From positions 1 to 26,440 of IMG/VR virus record IMGVR_UViG_3300035698_001324: a DNA stretch of 26,440 nucleotides. The stretch is one strand, 5' to 3'. Position 1 is the stretch's first letter. Each line of letters begins with the position of its first letter. Shown here in pieces: positions 13,080-20,894 of this stretch. The notes under the pieces were generated by a model that was not told the origin of the DNA, ran no database searches, and saw only the letters and a list, made by a program, of their open reading frames with translations. Origin of the DNA: a virus. The position numbers and the translations under genes were made by a program.

Positions 13080-13284
13080 GGAAGAGTTTTGGGATGATCT
13101 TCAATACGATCCTAACTTTGAACCCACAGAAGTAATAATGGATATTATGAAAACCCTTATTGAATAGGGGGTTACTGATTTATATCCTGCCGTGTATGCT
13201 GAAGTTGATAAACTTCCACAATGGCAATGGGACATTATTGGTGATTGTTTAGTGATGTATACGGAAACCAATGAACCTCTATGA
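13072..13284 (+). pseudogene. KQxFW-type small protein 10 with in-frame TAG
   Basis: ATG 13072 begins MTKEEFWDDLQYDPNFEPTE, identical at the start to the previous gene, and stops at TAG 13165-13167 after 31 residues. The same frame continues GVTDLYPAVYAEVDKLPQWQ, then WDIIGDC, and ends at TGA 13282-13284, exactly 70 codons in all like its neighbour. The family's tryptophan motif (PQWQWD) is therefore kept in frame behind an amber codon. The CxxC pair is absent. The stop abuts the convergent stop of the gp13 gene. Confidence 0.6.
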
Positions 13285-14043
13285 TTAACCTTGAATCCAC
13301 GCTAATGGAGTATTTCCTACTTCAAACTGTTTAATAGATTCCATGCATTCGTCAATAAGTGCCTGACCTTCAGCCTTCAACGCATCACCGTTGAGGGTTG
13401 TTCCGCCACCGGGTCCAACAACTGTTGAAAACTTAGACCGTGCTTCGCCAAGCATCATTTTACATACACCTAATGAATACTGTTCAAGCCAAGGCAAGCA
13501 TTCTTTATCTTGTAATAAAGTATCATCGGGTTTACGGTTATAAAGCCATAGCAAAATAGATTCACCAGACCCTTTGATATTACGCACAAGTGTAAGTTTC
13601 TTTGATACGGGTTCCCACGTAAAGTTGATATACCCACCAAACATTCTTGCGGCTAGTTCTTGATATTGATTAAATAGTTCGTATGTAGCAAGACCGCCAA
13701 GGCGACCCGCTTGTAAAAGATATGTATTAACGAAAGCGGCTTCAAATGGTTCAAACTGCGTTGCTTGACCAGCTGCACCAGAACCGATACCACGACGAAA
13801 TACTTGACGAACTTCCATAATGTTATCATCAAGAATGTATTCCTGCTGACCTCGAACCAAGTCGAGAAATCCATAACTTTCTTCCATGGCGTTATCTGTG
13901 CGTTGACGAAATACACGTAAGGCACGATCCAACGCCATATCGATGTGGGCGGCGTCAAGTTCAACCGTGACCATTCCTGAACCTAACGACAGCATTATGT
14001 AATCAGCTACATTATTTCTTAGTGTTGATAAATCAGTTGGCAT
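13285..14043 (-). CDS. Neck protein, gp13-like
   Basis: This 252-residue protein contains TVELDAAHIDMALDRALRVF near the N-terminus, then QQEYILDDNIMEVRQVFRRG, LLQAGRLGGLATYELFNQYQ, FTWEPVSKKLTLVRNI, SILLWLYNRKPDD and SKFSTVVGPGGGTTLNGDAL, ending GNTPLAWIQG. This order is characteristic of gp13 head-completion/neck proteins of T4-like marine phages; gp13 and gp14 join the filled head to the tail. AAGGA lies upstream of ATG 14043, and a late motif before that. It lies on the minus strand apart from gp14 and gp15, with the small-gene island between. Confidence 0.75.
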   Translation of the reverse strand: MPTDLSTLRNNVADYIMLSLGSGMVTVELDAAHIDMALDRALRVFRQRTDNAMEESYGFLDLVRGQQEYILDDNIMEVRQVFRRGIGSGAAGQATQFEPFEAAFVNTYLLQAGRLGGLATYELFNQYQELAARMFGGYINFTWEPVSKKLTLVRNIKGSGESILLWLYNRKPDDTLLQDKECLPWLEQYSLGVCKMMLGEARSKFSTVVGPGGGTTLNGDALKAEGQALIDECMESIKQFEVGNTPLAWIQG

Positions 14044-14061
14044 AGTTCACGTCCTTTATAC

Positions 14062-14069
14062 TATTTATG
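14062..14069 (-). promoter_or_regulatory. Late promoter motif CATAAATA (minus)
   Basis: The minus strand reads GCATAAATAGTATAAAGGACG ahead of the gp13-like ATG, so a late core is followed by an AAGGA ribosome-binding site. Confidence 0.55.
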
Positions 14070-14118
14070 CTTACAGTTGGTATTGTGCCATCTTCCGAGG
14101 TTTGATATAGTTTTTATA

Positions 14119-14148
14119 TTGAAAGTTGCACAAACAATAAGGTATAAT
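14119..14148 (+). promoter_or_regulatory. Sigma70-type promoter, TTGAAA-N18-TATAAT
   Basis: TTGAAA at 14119-14124 and TATAAT at 14143-14148. The transcript would start near 14155 and have a leader of about 40 bases that contains the palindrome at 14166-14185. Confidence 0.65.
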
Positions 14149-14165
14149 ATTACTATACATTAAAA

Positions 14166-14185
14166 ACAAGTAAATATTTACTTGT
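14166..14185 (+). promoter_or_regulatory. 20-bp perfect palindrome in the kinase leader
   Basis: ACAAGTAAATATTTACTTGT reads the same on both strands. It lies downstream of the presumed start of transcription and just before the GGAAAGG ribosome-binding site, so it could be an operator for a dimeric regulator or an RNA hairpin acting on translation. Confidence 0.5.
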
Positions 14186-14197
14186 GGAAAGGAAACG

Positions 14198-14932
14198 ATG
14201 ACAGTGATTTTAGGGATTTGCGGATTTAAAGGCAGTGGCAAAGATACAGTCGCTGACCATTTAGTAGAACATCACGGATTTACCAAAATCAGTTTTGCTG
14301 ATAAACTTAAAGATGCGTGTGCCACTATTTTTGAGTGGGATCGTGATATGCTTGAAGGTTCAACTGCCGAAAGTCGTGAATGGCGAGAAGAGGTTGATGA
14401 ATGGTGGGCAAATCGGCTTGAAGTAGAAAACTTTTCACCTAGACTTGCGCTACAGTGGATGGGTACTGAAGCAGGACGCAATGTATTCGGACAGAATATT
14501 TGGTGTGCAGCAATGGAAAAGTTTATATTAGAAAATCCCGATAACTATGTTATTCCTGACGTTCGATTCCGAAATGAAGTCAAAATGATTCACAATATGC
14601 GTGGTAAGATTATGCGAGTAAAGCGTGGTCCTGAACCTGATTGGTTTAATGACGTAAAGGCTTGGAATAAAGTTGAAAAAGATGGGTCGATGCCAAACGC
14701 TATTCCGCCCAGTGTCATTAGTAATATTCATCCAAGTGAACGAGAATGGATTGGTGAAAAAATGGATATTCATCTTGAAAATGATTCCACTATTGAACGA
14801 CTATGTGAAGTAACCGAAGTTATCCTTGGGTTGGTCGAAGTCGCTGGAGTTCCAGAAGACCTTACAAGTCAATCCGAAGATCACCTTGACGCCACCCTTG
14901 CGGATCAAGACTTAACTCAATCTGACAGTTAG
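14198..14932 (+). CDS. Deoxynucleoside monophosphate kinase (T4 gp1-like)
   Basis: This 244-residue protein, close in length to T4 gp1 (241), starts MTVILGICGFKGSGKDTVAD. The P-loop is GFKGSGKDT at residues 9-17. It is followed by FADKLKDACATIF and LQWMGTEAGRNVFGQNIWCA, and by VIPDVRFRNEVKMI, the Asp-Val-Arg-Phe motif of the dNMP kinase family. The enzyme phosphorylates dNMPs from host DNA breakdown and de novo synthesis to dNDPs for phage DNA. The last ~25 residues (EDLTSQSEDHLDATLADQDL) are an acidic tail not needed for the fold, encoded antisense to the next gene. GGAAAGG precedes the ATG. Sigma70 control suggests early expression. Confidence 0.85.
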   Translation: MTVILGICGFKGSGKDTVADHLVEHHGFTKISFADKLKDACATIFEWDRDMLEGSTAESREWREEVDEWWANRLEVENFSPRLALQWMGTEAGRNVFGQNIWCAAMEKFILENPDNYVIPDVRFRNEVKMIHNMRGKIMRVKRGPEPDWFNDVKAWNKVEKDGSMPNAIPPSVISNIHPSEREWIGEKMDIHLENDSTIERLCEVTEVILGLVEVAGVPEDLTSQSEDHLDATLADQDLTQSDS

Positions 14933-15209
14933 AACACACCGTTTTAATATTTGATATATGTATATTATTTCGGTCATTATCAATAAAGAACACAAATAGC
15001 TGATCTTGGAACCGTGGCTTGAACCCACATTTTTCACATACTGATTTCTTAATATACCCCGCTCTAATCCAGCGGGGTTTTATTTTCATCAGATTTTTCT
15101 TCATACCTAAACAAGTTTCACATAATGTTCGATAATATATACGCCCATTACGGTAGCAGTTAACTGCTTTTGGCTCCTTGCCGCATTTATTGCATAGTGG
15201 TCTACCCAT
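14862..15209 (-). CDS. HNH-like zinc-finger protein, catalytic His lost
   Basis: This 115-residue protein has four cysteine pairs: CNKC, CETC, CEKC and CSNC. It resembles small HNH-type proteins frequent in marine phages (MGRPLC.KC... YYRTLCETC). Where an active HNH enzyme has a histidine before the Asp-Asn stretch (HHIDGNRNN), this one reads FVFFIDNDRNN, and the final CxxCH is CSNCQ, so the histidines of the active site are missing. It may bind DNA or RNA without cutting. Its 3' end overlaps the dNMP kinase gene by 71 bases on the opposite strand. A late-like motif lies only four bases from the ATG. Confidence 0.65.
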   Translation of the reverse strand: MGRPLCNKCGKEPKAVNCYRNGRIYYRTLCETCLGMKKNLMKIKPRWIRAGYIKKSVCEKCGFKPRFQDQLFVFFIDNDRNNIHISNIKTVCSNCQIELSLDPQGWRQGDLRIDL

Positions 15210-15212
15210 ATT

Positions 15213-15220
15213 TTATTTAG
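15213..15220 (-). promoter_or_regulatory. Late-like motif CTAAATAA (minus)
   Basis: The minus strand reads CTAAATAAAATATG, with the motif ending four bases before the ATG. The palindrome CCCTTATAAGGG (15221-15232) lies directly upstream of the motif and includes the only purine-rich stretch, which would be outside a transcript starting at this motif. Confidence 0.4.
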
Positions 15221-15232
15221 CCCTTATAAGGG
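15221..15232. other. 12-bp palindrome CCCTTATAAGGG
   Basis: A perfect 12-base palindrome lies in the divergent gap between the zinc-finger gene and the sheath gene. Its role is unknown; it might be a regulator site or chance. The gap 15210-15326 otherwise holds the promoter motifs listed here. Confidence 0.3.
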
Positions 15233-15264
15233 AAAGGTTTTTACCCGCTATTTTGGGCTATTGC

Positions 15265-15309
15265 CTAAATATATATAAGTAAATCTGTAACGATTTCGCA
15301 TATATTTAG
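15265..15309 (+). promoter_or_regulatory. Late promoter motif within a nested inverted repeat
   Basis: CTAAATATAT (15265-15274) is repeated inverted as ATATATTTAG (15300-15309), with a second small stem AAATC/GATTT (15281-15285, 15292-15296) inside. The left arm is a plus-strand late-like motif for the sheath gene; the right arm is the same motif facing left. GAGAGAGG, the sheath ribosome-binding site, follows immediately. Confidence 0.45.
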
Positions 15310-15326
15310 AGAGAGGAAATAATAAT

Positions 15327-18300
15327 ATGGTATTAGTAAGCCCCGGCGCAGAAGTAACAATCATTGATGAAAGTTTTTATGTTCCCGGTTTAACAGCAAC
15401 CGTTCCACTTGTAGTTGTAGCAACAGCTCAAGATAAACTAAGCGGTGCAGGAACAGGAACAGCGGCAGGAACACTCGCCGCAGCAGCGGGCGATGTATAT
15501 CTTATTTCATCGCAACGTGAACTAACAAATACATTTGGTAACCCATTATTTTACCAAAGCTCAAATGGTTCAGCCTTGAATGGTTATGAACTAAACGAAT
15601 ATGGTCTTATGGCTGCATACAGTGTTCTCGGTGTTTCTAACCGTTGCTATGTTGTTCGTGCAGACGTTGATTTGGGTGCACTAGTTGGAACAACATCTCG
15701 TCCGACAGGAAATCCATCAAACGGAACATATTGGTTTGATACTTCAAGTGCTTCTCTTTGGGGAATATTCCAGTGGAATAAATCAACTGGAACGTTTACA
15801 AATAAGATTCCAACGGTTATCACTTCGGCTACTGATCTTAGTGTTGGTGTTCCAAAAACTTCAATCGGCGCAATCGGAGATTATGCGATTGTGGCAACAA
15901 ACGTCGAAAATCCTCTTTATTACAAAAACAGTAGCAACACATGGGTTCTTGTAGGTTCAAATGCTTGGCAGATTTCAGTACCAACAGTTCAAGGTACGGA
16001 AACTTCTCCTACATTCACAGCAGCTGAAACAATAGTTGTAAACGGAACAACGGTTACACTTTCTAGCACAACGCTTTCTAGTGTTGTTTCTGATATTAAC
16101 ACAGCGGGAGTTCCGGGTGTAACGGCAGCAGCAGTTAATAACCGCCTTGAACTCTATGCAGATTTGGATGCAGATACAGATGGTGATTCATCAGTTCTTG
16201 ACCAAGGTATTCTACTTGCAGAAGGAAGCGGCACCCCGCTTGCAGATGCTGGTATTACGGTGGGAACATATTATGCACCGACATTAACACAAGCAGGACA
16301 CACCAGTGTTCCAGCGTGGAAATCAACTGATACAACACCACGTCCTACTGGTTCGGTTTGGATTAAGACAACAACACCAAATACAGGTGCTGACCTTTCT
16401 ATGTACGTTTACAGCACAACAACTGAATCTTTCAGTGCGGTTGATGCACCGTTATACGAAAATGATCGTGCAGCAAACAATGGATTAGACGTTTCTGGCG
16501 GCGGCGAAAGCATCGCAGTAGGAACGCTTTATACACAGTTTGATGTAGATGAAGATGATACAGCTACATATAAGATTTTCCGTCGTTATTCGGCTGGCGA
16601 TCTTGAAGTAACAGGAACAGAAACATCTGCTGTTATTACAGCTTCAGACACATTCACATTACAAGAATCCGCAGTATCATCAACTACGCTTTCGGCAGCT
16701 ATTGTAGTGACAACATCTGGAACAGACCTTACTTCATTGGCAAGTGACATTAACGGTGCTGGACTTACATATGTATCTGCTGAAATCACTTCAACTGGTG
16801 CACTAAAGATTAAGCATAGTGCTGGCGGCGTGATTGTTGCTAAAGACACAAGCGGAACACCACTTGCAGATGCGGGTATTTCAACAAGTATCACATCGGG
16901 GCAAGTTCGTGCTGGTAACAATGTCGATTTGATTTTATCAAACTGGGTTGCACCAACATATACTGCATCTTTGACCGCACCTTCACAAAATCCATCAGAC
17001 CTTACTTACTGGTATGATGCATCGACTGATGTTGATGTTATGGTTCACGATGGCACAAACTGGGTCGGATATCAAAACCTAGCAAACGACACACGTGGCT
17101 TTGATCTATCGGATACTGATCCAGCGGGTGTTATTGTATCGGCAACGGAGCCAACAACACAAAGTGACGAAACAACTCTTGTTGTCGGTGACCTTTGGTT
17201 GGATTCGGGCGATCTTGAAAATTACCCAGCAATGTATCGTTATGAAACAGTTTCTGGTGAAAACAAGTTTGTTCAGATTGATAATACCGATCAAACAACT
17301 GAAAATGGTATCGTATTTGCTGATGCTCGTTATATGGGCGACACAACTACGGACGTAGTTACCGGAACGGTAACTACGGTGGCTGATTTGTTAGTCATTG
17401 ATACGGTTGACCTTGATGCACCTTCGCCAGCACTTTACCCACGTGGTACACTATTGTTTAATACTCGCCGTTCAGGTGGAACAGTTAAGCAGTTCCGCAC
17501 AGATTACTTCTCAAGAACAAACTTCAGTGATGTATCCGTATATCCAACACTTCCTACTGAAAAGGATGCGTGGGTAACGGCTTCAGGTAATAAATCTGAT
17601 GGTTCACCATATATGATGCGTAAAGCACAACGTCAGATTGTATCAAAAGCTATGAAATCAATAGTAGATAGTAGCACTGATTTACGTGAAGAACAGCGTG
17701 CATTCACATTGTTAGCGGCACCGGGTTATCCAGAATTAATTGCTAACCTAGTAACACTAAACAATGATCGTGATTCTACTGGATTCGTAGTGGGTGATAC
17801 GCCGATGCGTTTATCCACAGTAGGTTCTGCATTACAGAATTGGGCAACCAATGCAAGTGGTGCTGCTGGAACAGGCGAAGATGGACTTCTAACAAACGAC
17901 ACGTATCTTGGAATATTCTATCCTTCGGGACAGACAAATGATCTAAGTGGTAATACGGTTGTTGTTCCACCATCACATATGATGCTTCGCACACTTATTC
18001 GTTCAGATGATCGTTCATATCCTTGGATGGCACCAGCTGGTGTTCAGCGTGGACAGATCGACAATGCATCTGGTCTAGGTTATGTGGATATCAATGGCGA
18101 GTTCGTAGGAACTAACGTTGGTAAAGGAACCCGTGACACATTGTATGAAAATGACATCAACGCATTGACATTCATTAATGGAACAGGTCTTGTTAACTAT
18201 GGTAACAAAACACGCCATAGTACATCATCCGCCCTTGATCGCATTAACGTGGCACGTTTGATGGCATATGTTCGTAGAGAACTTGATGCAATATCAAAGC

Positions 18301-18575
18301 CGTTCGTATTTGAACCAAATGATAAGATCACACGTGATGAACTAAAGCAAGCAGTTGAACAGTTAATGAATGATTTGGTTGCAAAACGTGGTATCTATGA
18401 CTACTTGGTTGTATGTGATACGACTAATAACACACCAACACGCATTGATCGTAATGAACTTTACGTTGATGTGGCGATTGAGCCAGTTAAAGCAGCTGAA
18501 TTTATATTTGTTCCAGTTCGCTTGAAAAACACTGGTGAAATATCTTCTGGAAATGTAGCAGCGGCAAACGGCTAA
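15327..18575 (+). CDS. Tail sheath protein, gp18-like, with large insertion
   Basis: This 1082-residue protein is longer than T4 gp18 (659). Residues 1-120 (MVLVSPGAEVTIIDESFYVP, RCYVVRADVDLG) and about 700-1082 (TLLFNTRRSGGTVKQFRTDY, YPWMAPAGVQRGQID, YENDINALTFINGTGLVNYG, KPFVFEPNDKITRDELKQAV) carry the conserved sheath core that contracts on infection. Residues ~121-700 are inserted: four short P-x-G-x-x-W/Y modules (near 125, 337, 550 and 606) and two related beta modules of the kind LSSTTLSSVVSDINTAGVPG and TSGTDLTSLASDINGAGLTY, each ending GTPLADAGI. Such inserts occur in some marine T4-like sheaths and should project from the tail surface. A terminator follows. Confidence 0.92.
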   Translation: MVLVSPGAEVTIIDESFYVPGLTATVPLVVVATAQDKLSGAGTGTAAGTLAAAAGDVYLISSQRELTNTFGNPLFYQSSNGSALNGYELNEYGLMAAYSVLGVSNRCYVVRADVDLGALVGTTSRPTGNPSNGTYWFDTSSASLWGIFQWNKSTGTFTNKIPTVITSATDLSVGVPKTSIGAIGDYAIVATNVENPLYYKNSSNTWVLVGSNAWQISVPTVQGTETSPTFTAAETIVVNGTTVTLSSTTLSSVVSDINTAGVPGVTAAAVNNRLELYADLDADTDGDSSVLDQGILLAEGSGTPLADAGITVGTYYAPTLTQAGHTSVPAWKSTDTTPRPTGSVWIKTTTPNTGADLSMYVYSTTTESFSAVDAPLYENDRAANNGLDVSGGGESIAVGTLYTQFDVDEDDTATYKIFRRYSAGDLEVTGTETSAVITASDTFTLQESAVSSTTLSAAIVVTTSGTDLTSLASDINGAGLTYVSAEITSTGALKIKHSAGGVIVAKDTSGTPLADAGISTSITSGQVRAGNNVDLILSNWVAPTYTASLTAPSQNPSDLTYWYDASTDVDVMVHDGTNWVGYQNLANDTRGFDLSDTDPAGVIVSATEPTTQSDETTLVVGDLWLDSGDLENYPAMYRYETVSGENKFVQIDNTDQTTENGIVFADARYMGDTTTDVVTGTVTTVADLLVIDTVDLDAPSPALYPRGTLLFNTRRSGGTVKQFRTDYFSRTNFSDVSVYPTLPTEKDAWVTASGNKSDGSPYMMRKAQRQIVSKAMKSIVDSSTDLREEQRAFTLLAAPGYPELIANLVTLNNDRDSTGFVVGDTPMRLSTVGSALQNWATNASGAAGTGEDGLLTNDTYLGIFYPSGQTNDLSGNTVVVPPSHMMLRTLIRSDDRSYPWMAPAGVQRGQIDNASGLGYVDINGEFVGTNVGKGTRDTLYENDINALTFINGTGLVNYGNKTRHSTSSALDRINVARLMAYVRRELDAISKPFVFEPNDKITRDELKQAVEQLMNDLVAKRGIYDYLVVCDTTNNTPTRIDRNELYVDVAIEPVKAAEFIFVPVRLKNTGEISSGNVAAANG

Positions 18576-18599
18576 TATAGCCATTATAAATGAAGAAAT

Positions 18600-18624
18600 G
18601 GGGGTTTTATACCCCCGTTTTTTT
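18600..18624 (+). terminator. Rho-independent terminator after sheath gene
   Basis: GGGGG (18600-18604) pairs with CCCCC (18612-18616) around a seven-base loop, followed by GTTTTTTTG. Confidence 0.8.
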
Positions 18625-18634
18625 GTCTAAAATT

Positions 18635-18644
18635 TAATAAATAC
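18635..18644 (+). promoter_or_regulatory. Late promoter motif TAATAAATAC
   Basis: AATAAATAC lies 25 bases before the tail tube ATG, with CAGGAG between. With the terminator just upstream, the abundant tube protein has its own transcript. Confidence 0.6.
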
Positions 18645-18669
18645 TAATAACAAACAGGAGTTATATAAT

Positions 18670-19287
18670 ATGTCAGTTTCTTCATTGAACAAATTCACAG
18701 TTCCTTTGGATAATGACCAAAGCGCAAATCAACAGGGATTACTATTCCCAAAATTAGCATACGGTTTTCGTGCTACATTTGAAAACTTTGGTATCAGTTC
18801 TCCAAGAACCGAACTAACAAAACAAATCAAAACATTTGCTCGTCCGAAGCTAGCATTTGAACCACTAACAGTTGATGTATACAACTCAAAGGTACACTTT
18901 GCTGGTAAGCACACTTGGGAAGATATCACAGTATCATTCCGTGATGATGTATCTGGTGCAGTAACACGCTTGGTTGGTGAACAGGTTCAAAAGCAGTTTG
19001 ATATGATGGAACAAAGCCGTGCTTCTTCTGGTATTGACTATAAGTTTATTTCCCGCTTCGAAGTTCTTGATGGTGGTAACGGACAGTTCGATGCCAACGT
19101 TCTTGAAACTTGGGAAATGTATGGTTGCTTTATCACAAACGTTGCTTATAGTGACGGTGATTATGCTTCATCTGAACCAATGACAGTTGATGTTACACTT
19201 CGTTTTGATAACGCAGTTCAAACACCACTTGGCACTGGAGTTGGTGTGGATATCGGTAGAACACTCGGAACAGTCTTTACAGGCTAA
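18670..19287 (+). CDS. Tail tube protein, gp19-like
   Basis: This 205-residue protein begins MSVSSLNKFTVPLDNDQSAN. It contains KLAYGFRATFENFG, KTFARPKLAFEPLTVDVYNS, GKHTWEDITVSFRDDVSGAV, LVGEQVQKQFDMM, LETWEMYGCFITNVAYSDGD and PMTVDVTLRFDNA, the classical gp19 pattern and spacing. Gp19 hexamers stack to form the inner tube through which DNA passes. The length is slightly above T4 gp19 (163 residues). CAGGAG precedes the ATG. It sits directly after the sheath gene, as in other T4-like phages. Confidence 0.92.
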   Translation: MSVSSLNKFTVPLDNDQSANQQGLLFPKLAYGFRATFENFGISSPRTELTKQIKTFARPKLAFEPLTVDVYNSKVHFAGKHTWEDITVSFRDDVSGAVTRLVGEQVQKQFDMMEQSRASSGIDYKFISRFEVLDGGNGQFDANVLETWEMYGCFITNVAYSDGDYASSEPMTVDVTLRFDNAVQTPLGTGVGVDIGRTLGTVFTG

Positions 19288-19299
19288 TAGGATACTCGT

Positions 19300-20508
19300 A
19301 TGAGTAGTGTAAACAAATTCCTAAAGCAGATTGTGCAGGGAGATACCGTGAGGGATTATGCTCACGGCTCCCAAGCTTTCGTTGCTGATACATATGCTTA
19401 TCAACCCAGATATAAGCATCTGTTTCATGTTGTGTTTAACTTTTCTCCTGAAGCTAAACCATACCTTGATGGTAAAATCACCACCAACGAAAAAGGCGAC
19501 TTGCATTTATTTGTAAAAGGATGCGACTTACCGCAGTTCAACATTGATATCGAAGACCGCAATCAGTACAACCGACATAGAACAACACAGCATAGAATAA
19601 ACTATCAGCCAGTTGGAATAACATTTCATGATGATCAGAGTGACATTATTCGTAAACTTTGGTATGCATATTATAGCTTCTTTTATCAAGACCCTGAATA
19701 TTCAACAAATTCATCAACATTGGACCGTGCGTATACGGTGAATGATGTTTATTCAAATCGTGAACATATTTCATGGGGTATGGATCGTGGACCACGTAAT
19801 GCATCATCCGCAAAACAGTTTTTTACTGATATTCGTGTATATTCTATGTGGCAGAAGAAATTTGTTGAACATACATTGGTTAATCCTGTTATTACATCTT
19901 TCGGTCACGACAGACACGATTATGCAGATGGAACATTTATGGAACATAATATGCAAGTCCAGTATGAAACAGTGGTGTATGCCACGGGTCTTGTCAATGA
20001 TGATTCTCCTAAAAACTTCGCCATTGATCATTATGATAGAACACCTAGTCCAATAACTCCATTGGGCGGCGGAACTAATTCTGTATTCGGGCAAGGTGGA
20101 TTACTCGATGCCGGTCTTGGTGTTGTTGAATCATTTTCATCGGGCAATATACTCGGTGGAATATTTGGTCTTGGTAGAACAGTATTTAATAATCGTAACT
20201 CGGATTTTAAAAGCATTATCACTGATGAACTGAAACAAGCTGGAAAAGATTTTTTACGTGGTAAAAATCCACTTTCAAACTCTGTATTTCCAAGAATGTC
20301 GAATATAGTAAAATCTAATAGTGCCCAAGGAAACTCACCGCCGCCCAATAGAACGGTAAATAGTAATACAGTGATATCTCAAAAGCAAGTAATCCAGAAA
20401 CGTTCAACTCCTGTATCTACTATGCCACCTATAAATAGAGGGCGGTCTAAAGTTACACTTATAAATACTCCTAATAGAAACTTGAGCGATACTGAAGGGA
20501 GTTTTTAA
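19300..20508 (+). CDS. Tail tube-fold virion structural protein
   Basis: This 402-residue protein has a tube-like N-terminal part: VGITFHDDQSDIIRKLWYAY, TDIRVYSMWQKKFVEHTLVN, NMQVQYETVVYATG. This resembles structural proteins encoded just after gp19 in cyanophages, with a gp19-type fold; they are candidates for tail-tube initiation or baseplate-junction roles (gp48/gp54-like), which is inference. From about residue 250 onwards the protein is glycine- and serine-rich, ending in basic low-complexity sequence. AGGA lies upstream. The end contains a strong late promoter, and its stop overlaps the next ATG by one base (TAATG). Confidence 0.7.
   Translation: MSSVNKFLKQIVQGDTVRDYAHGSQAFVADTYAYQPRYKHLFHVVFNFSPEAKPYLDGKITTNEKGDLHLFVKGCDLPQFNIDIEDRNQYNRHRTTQHRINYQPVGITFHDDQSDIIRKLWYAYYSFFYQDPEYSTNSSTLDRAYTVNDVYSNREHISWGMDRGPRNASSAKQFFTDIRVYSMWQKKFVEHTLVNPVITSFGHDRHDYADGTFMEHNMQVQYETVVYATGLVNDDSPKNFAIDHYDRTPSPITPLGGGTNSVFGQGGLLDAGLGVVESFSSGNILGGIFGLGRTVFNNRNSDFKSIITDELKQAGKDFLRGKNPLSNSVFPRMSNIVKSNSAQGNSPPPNRTVNSNTVISQKQVIQKRSTPVSTMPPINRGRSKVTLINTPNRNLSDTEGSF
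20460..20468 (+). promoter_or_regulatory. Late promoter motif TATAAATAC
   Basis: An exact match to the T4 late core TATAAATA, within the coding sequence of the tube-like gene and 40 bases before ATG 20508. Confidence 0.65.
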
Positions 20509-20894
20509 TGGCAGTCCGATATACAAACTTACCAAATACAGACTTATCTGTTGAACAATCACAGGAAGATAAAACCAGAACATTCTTTGACGGATATTTT
20601 GAACAGTCGGTAACTATTACTGGTGCAGAATGGGATGTGGTATATGCATTTTCTCTTAATAAAACAGGAAATGAAGATCAAGCAACATCGTTATCGGAAG
20701 CTATCATTGCTAGTGCTGATGCACAGGAAGTTAATACAACCGATGTAATCAATGAGTTAAAAAAATACGATAGTTTACATTTGGATCAAGTGCTGGCATT
20801 GTATTTCAATGAAACACGCAGGGGCACAAGTTTATTAGGTTATTCCAACCCTATCGTTCCCAATAAATATGTATCACGAAATATAGATGCCTAA
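20508..20894 (+). CDS. Hypothetical protein before gp4
   Basis: This 128-residue protein begins MAVRYTNLPNTDLSVEQSQE. AGGGAG lies just before the ATG. It is acidic, with a helical C-terminal half (NTTDVINELKKYDSLHLDQV). It lies between a tube-like gene and gp4, and its stop overlaps the gp4 start by 8 bases (ATGCCTAA), so the two proteins are made together and may act together in virion completion. No family was recognised. Confidence 0.65.
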   Translation: MAVRYTNLPNTDLSVEQSQEDKTRTFFDGYFEQSVTITGAEWDVVYAFSLNKTGNEDQATSLSEAIIASADAQEVNTTDVINELKKYDSLHLDQVLALYFNETRRGTSLLGYSNPIVPNKYVSRNIDA

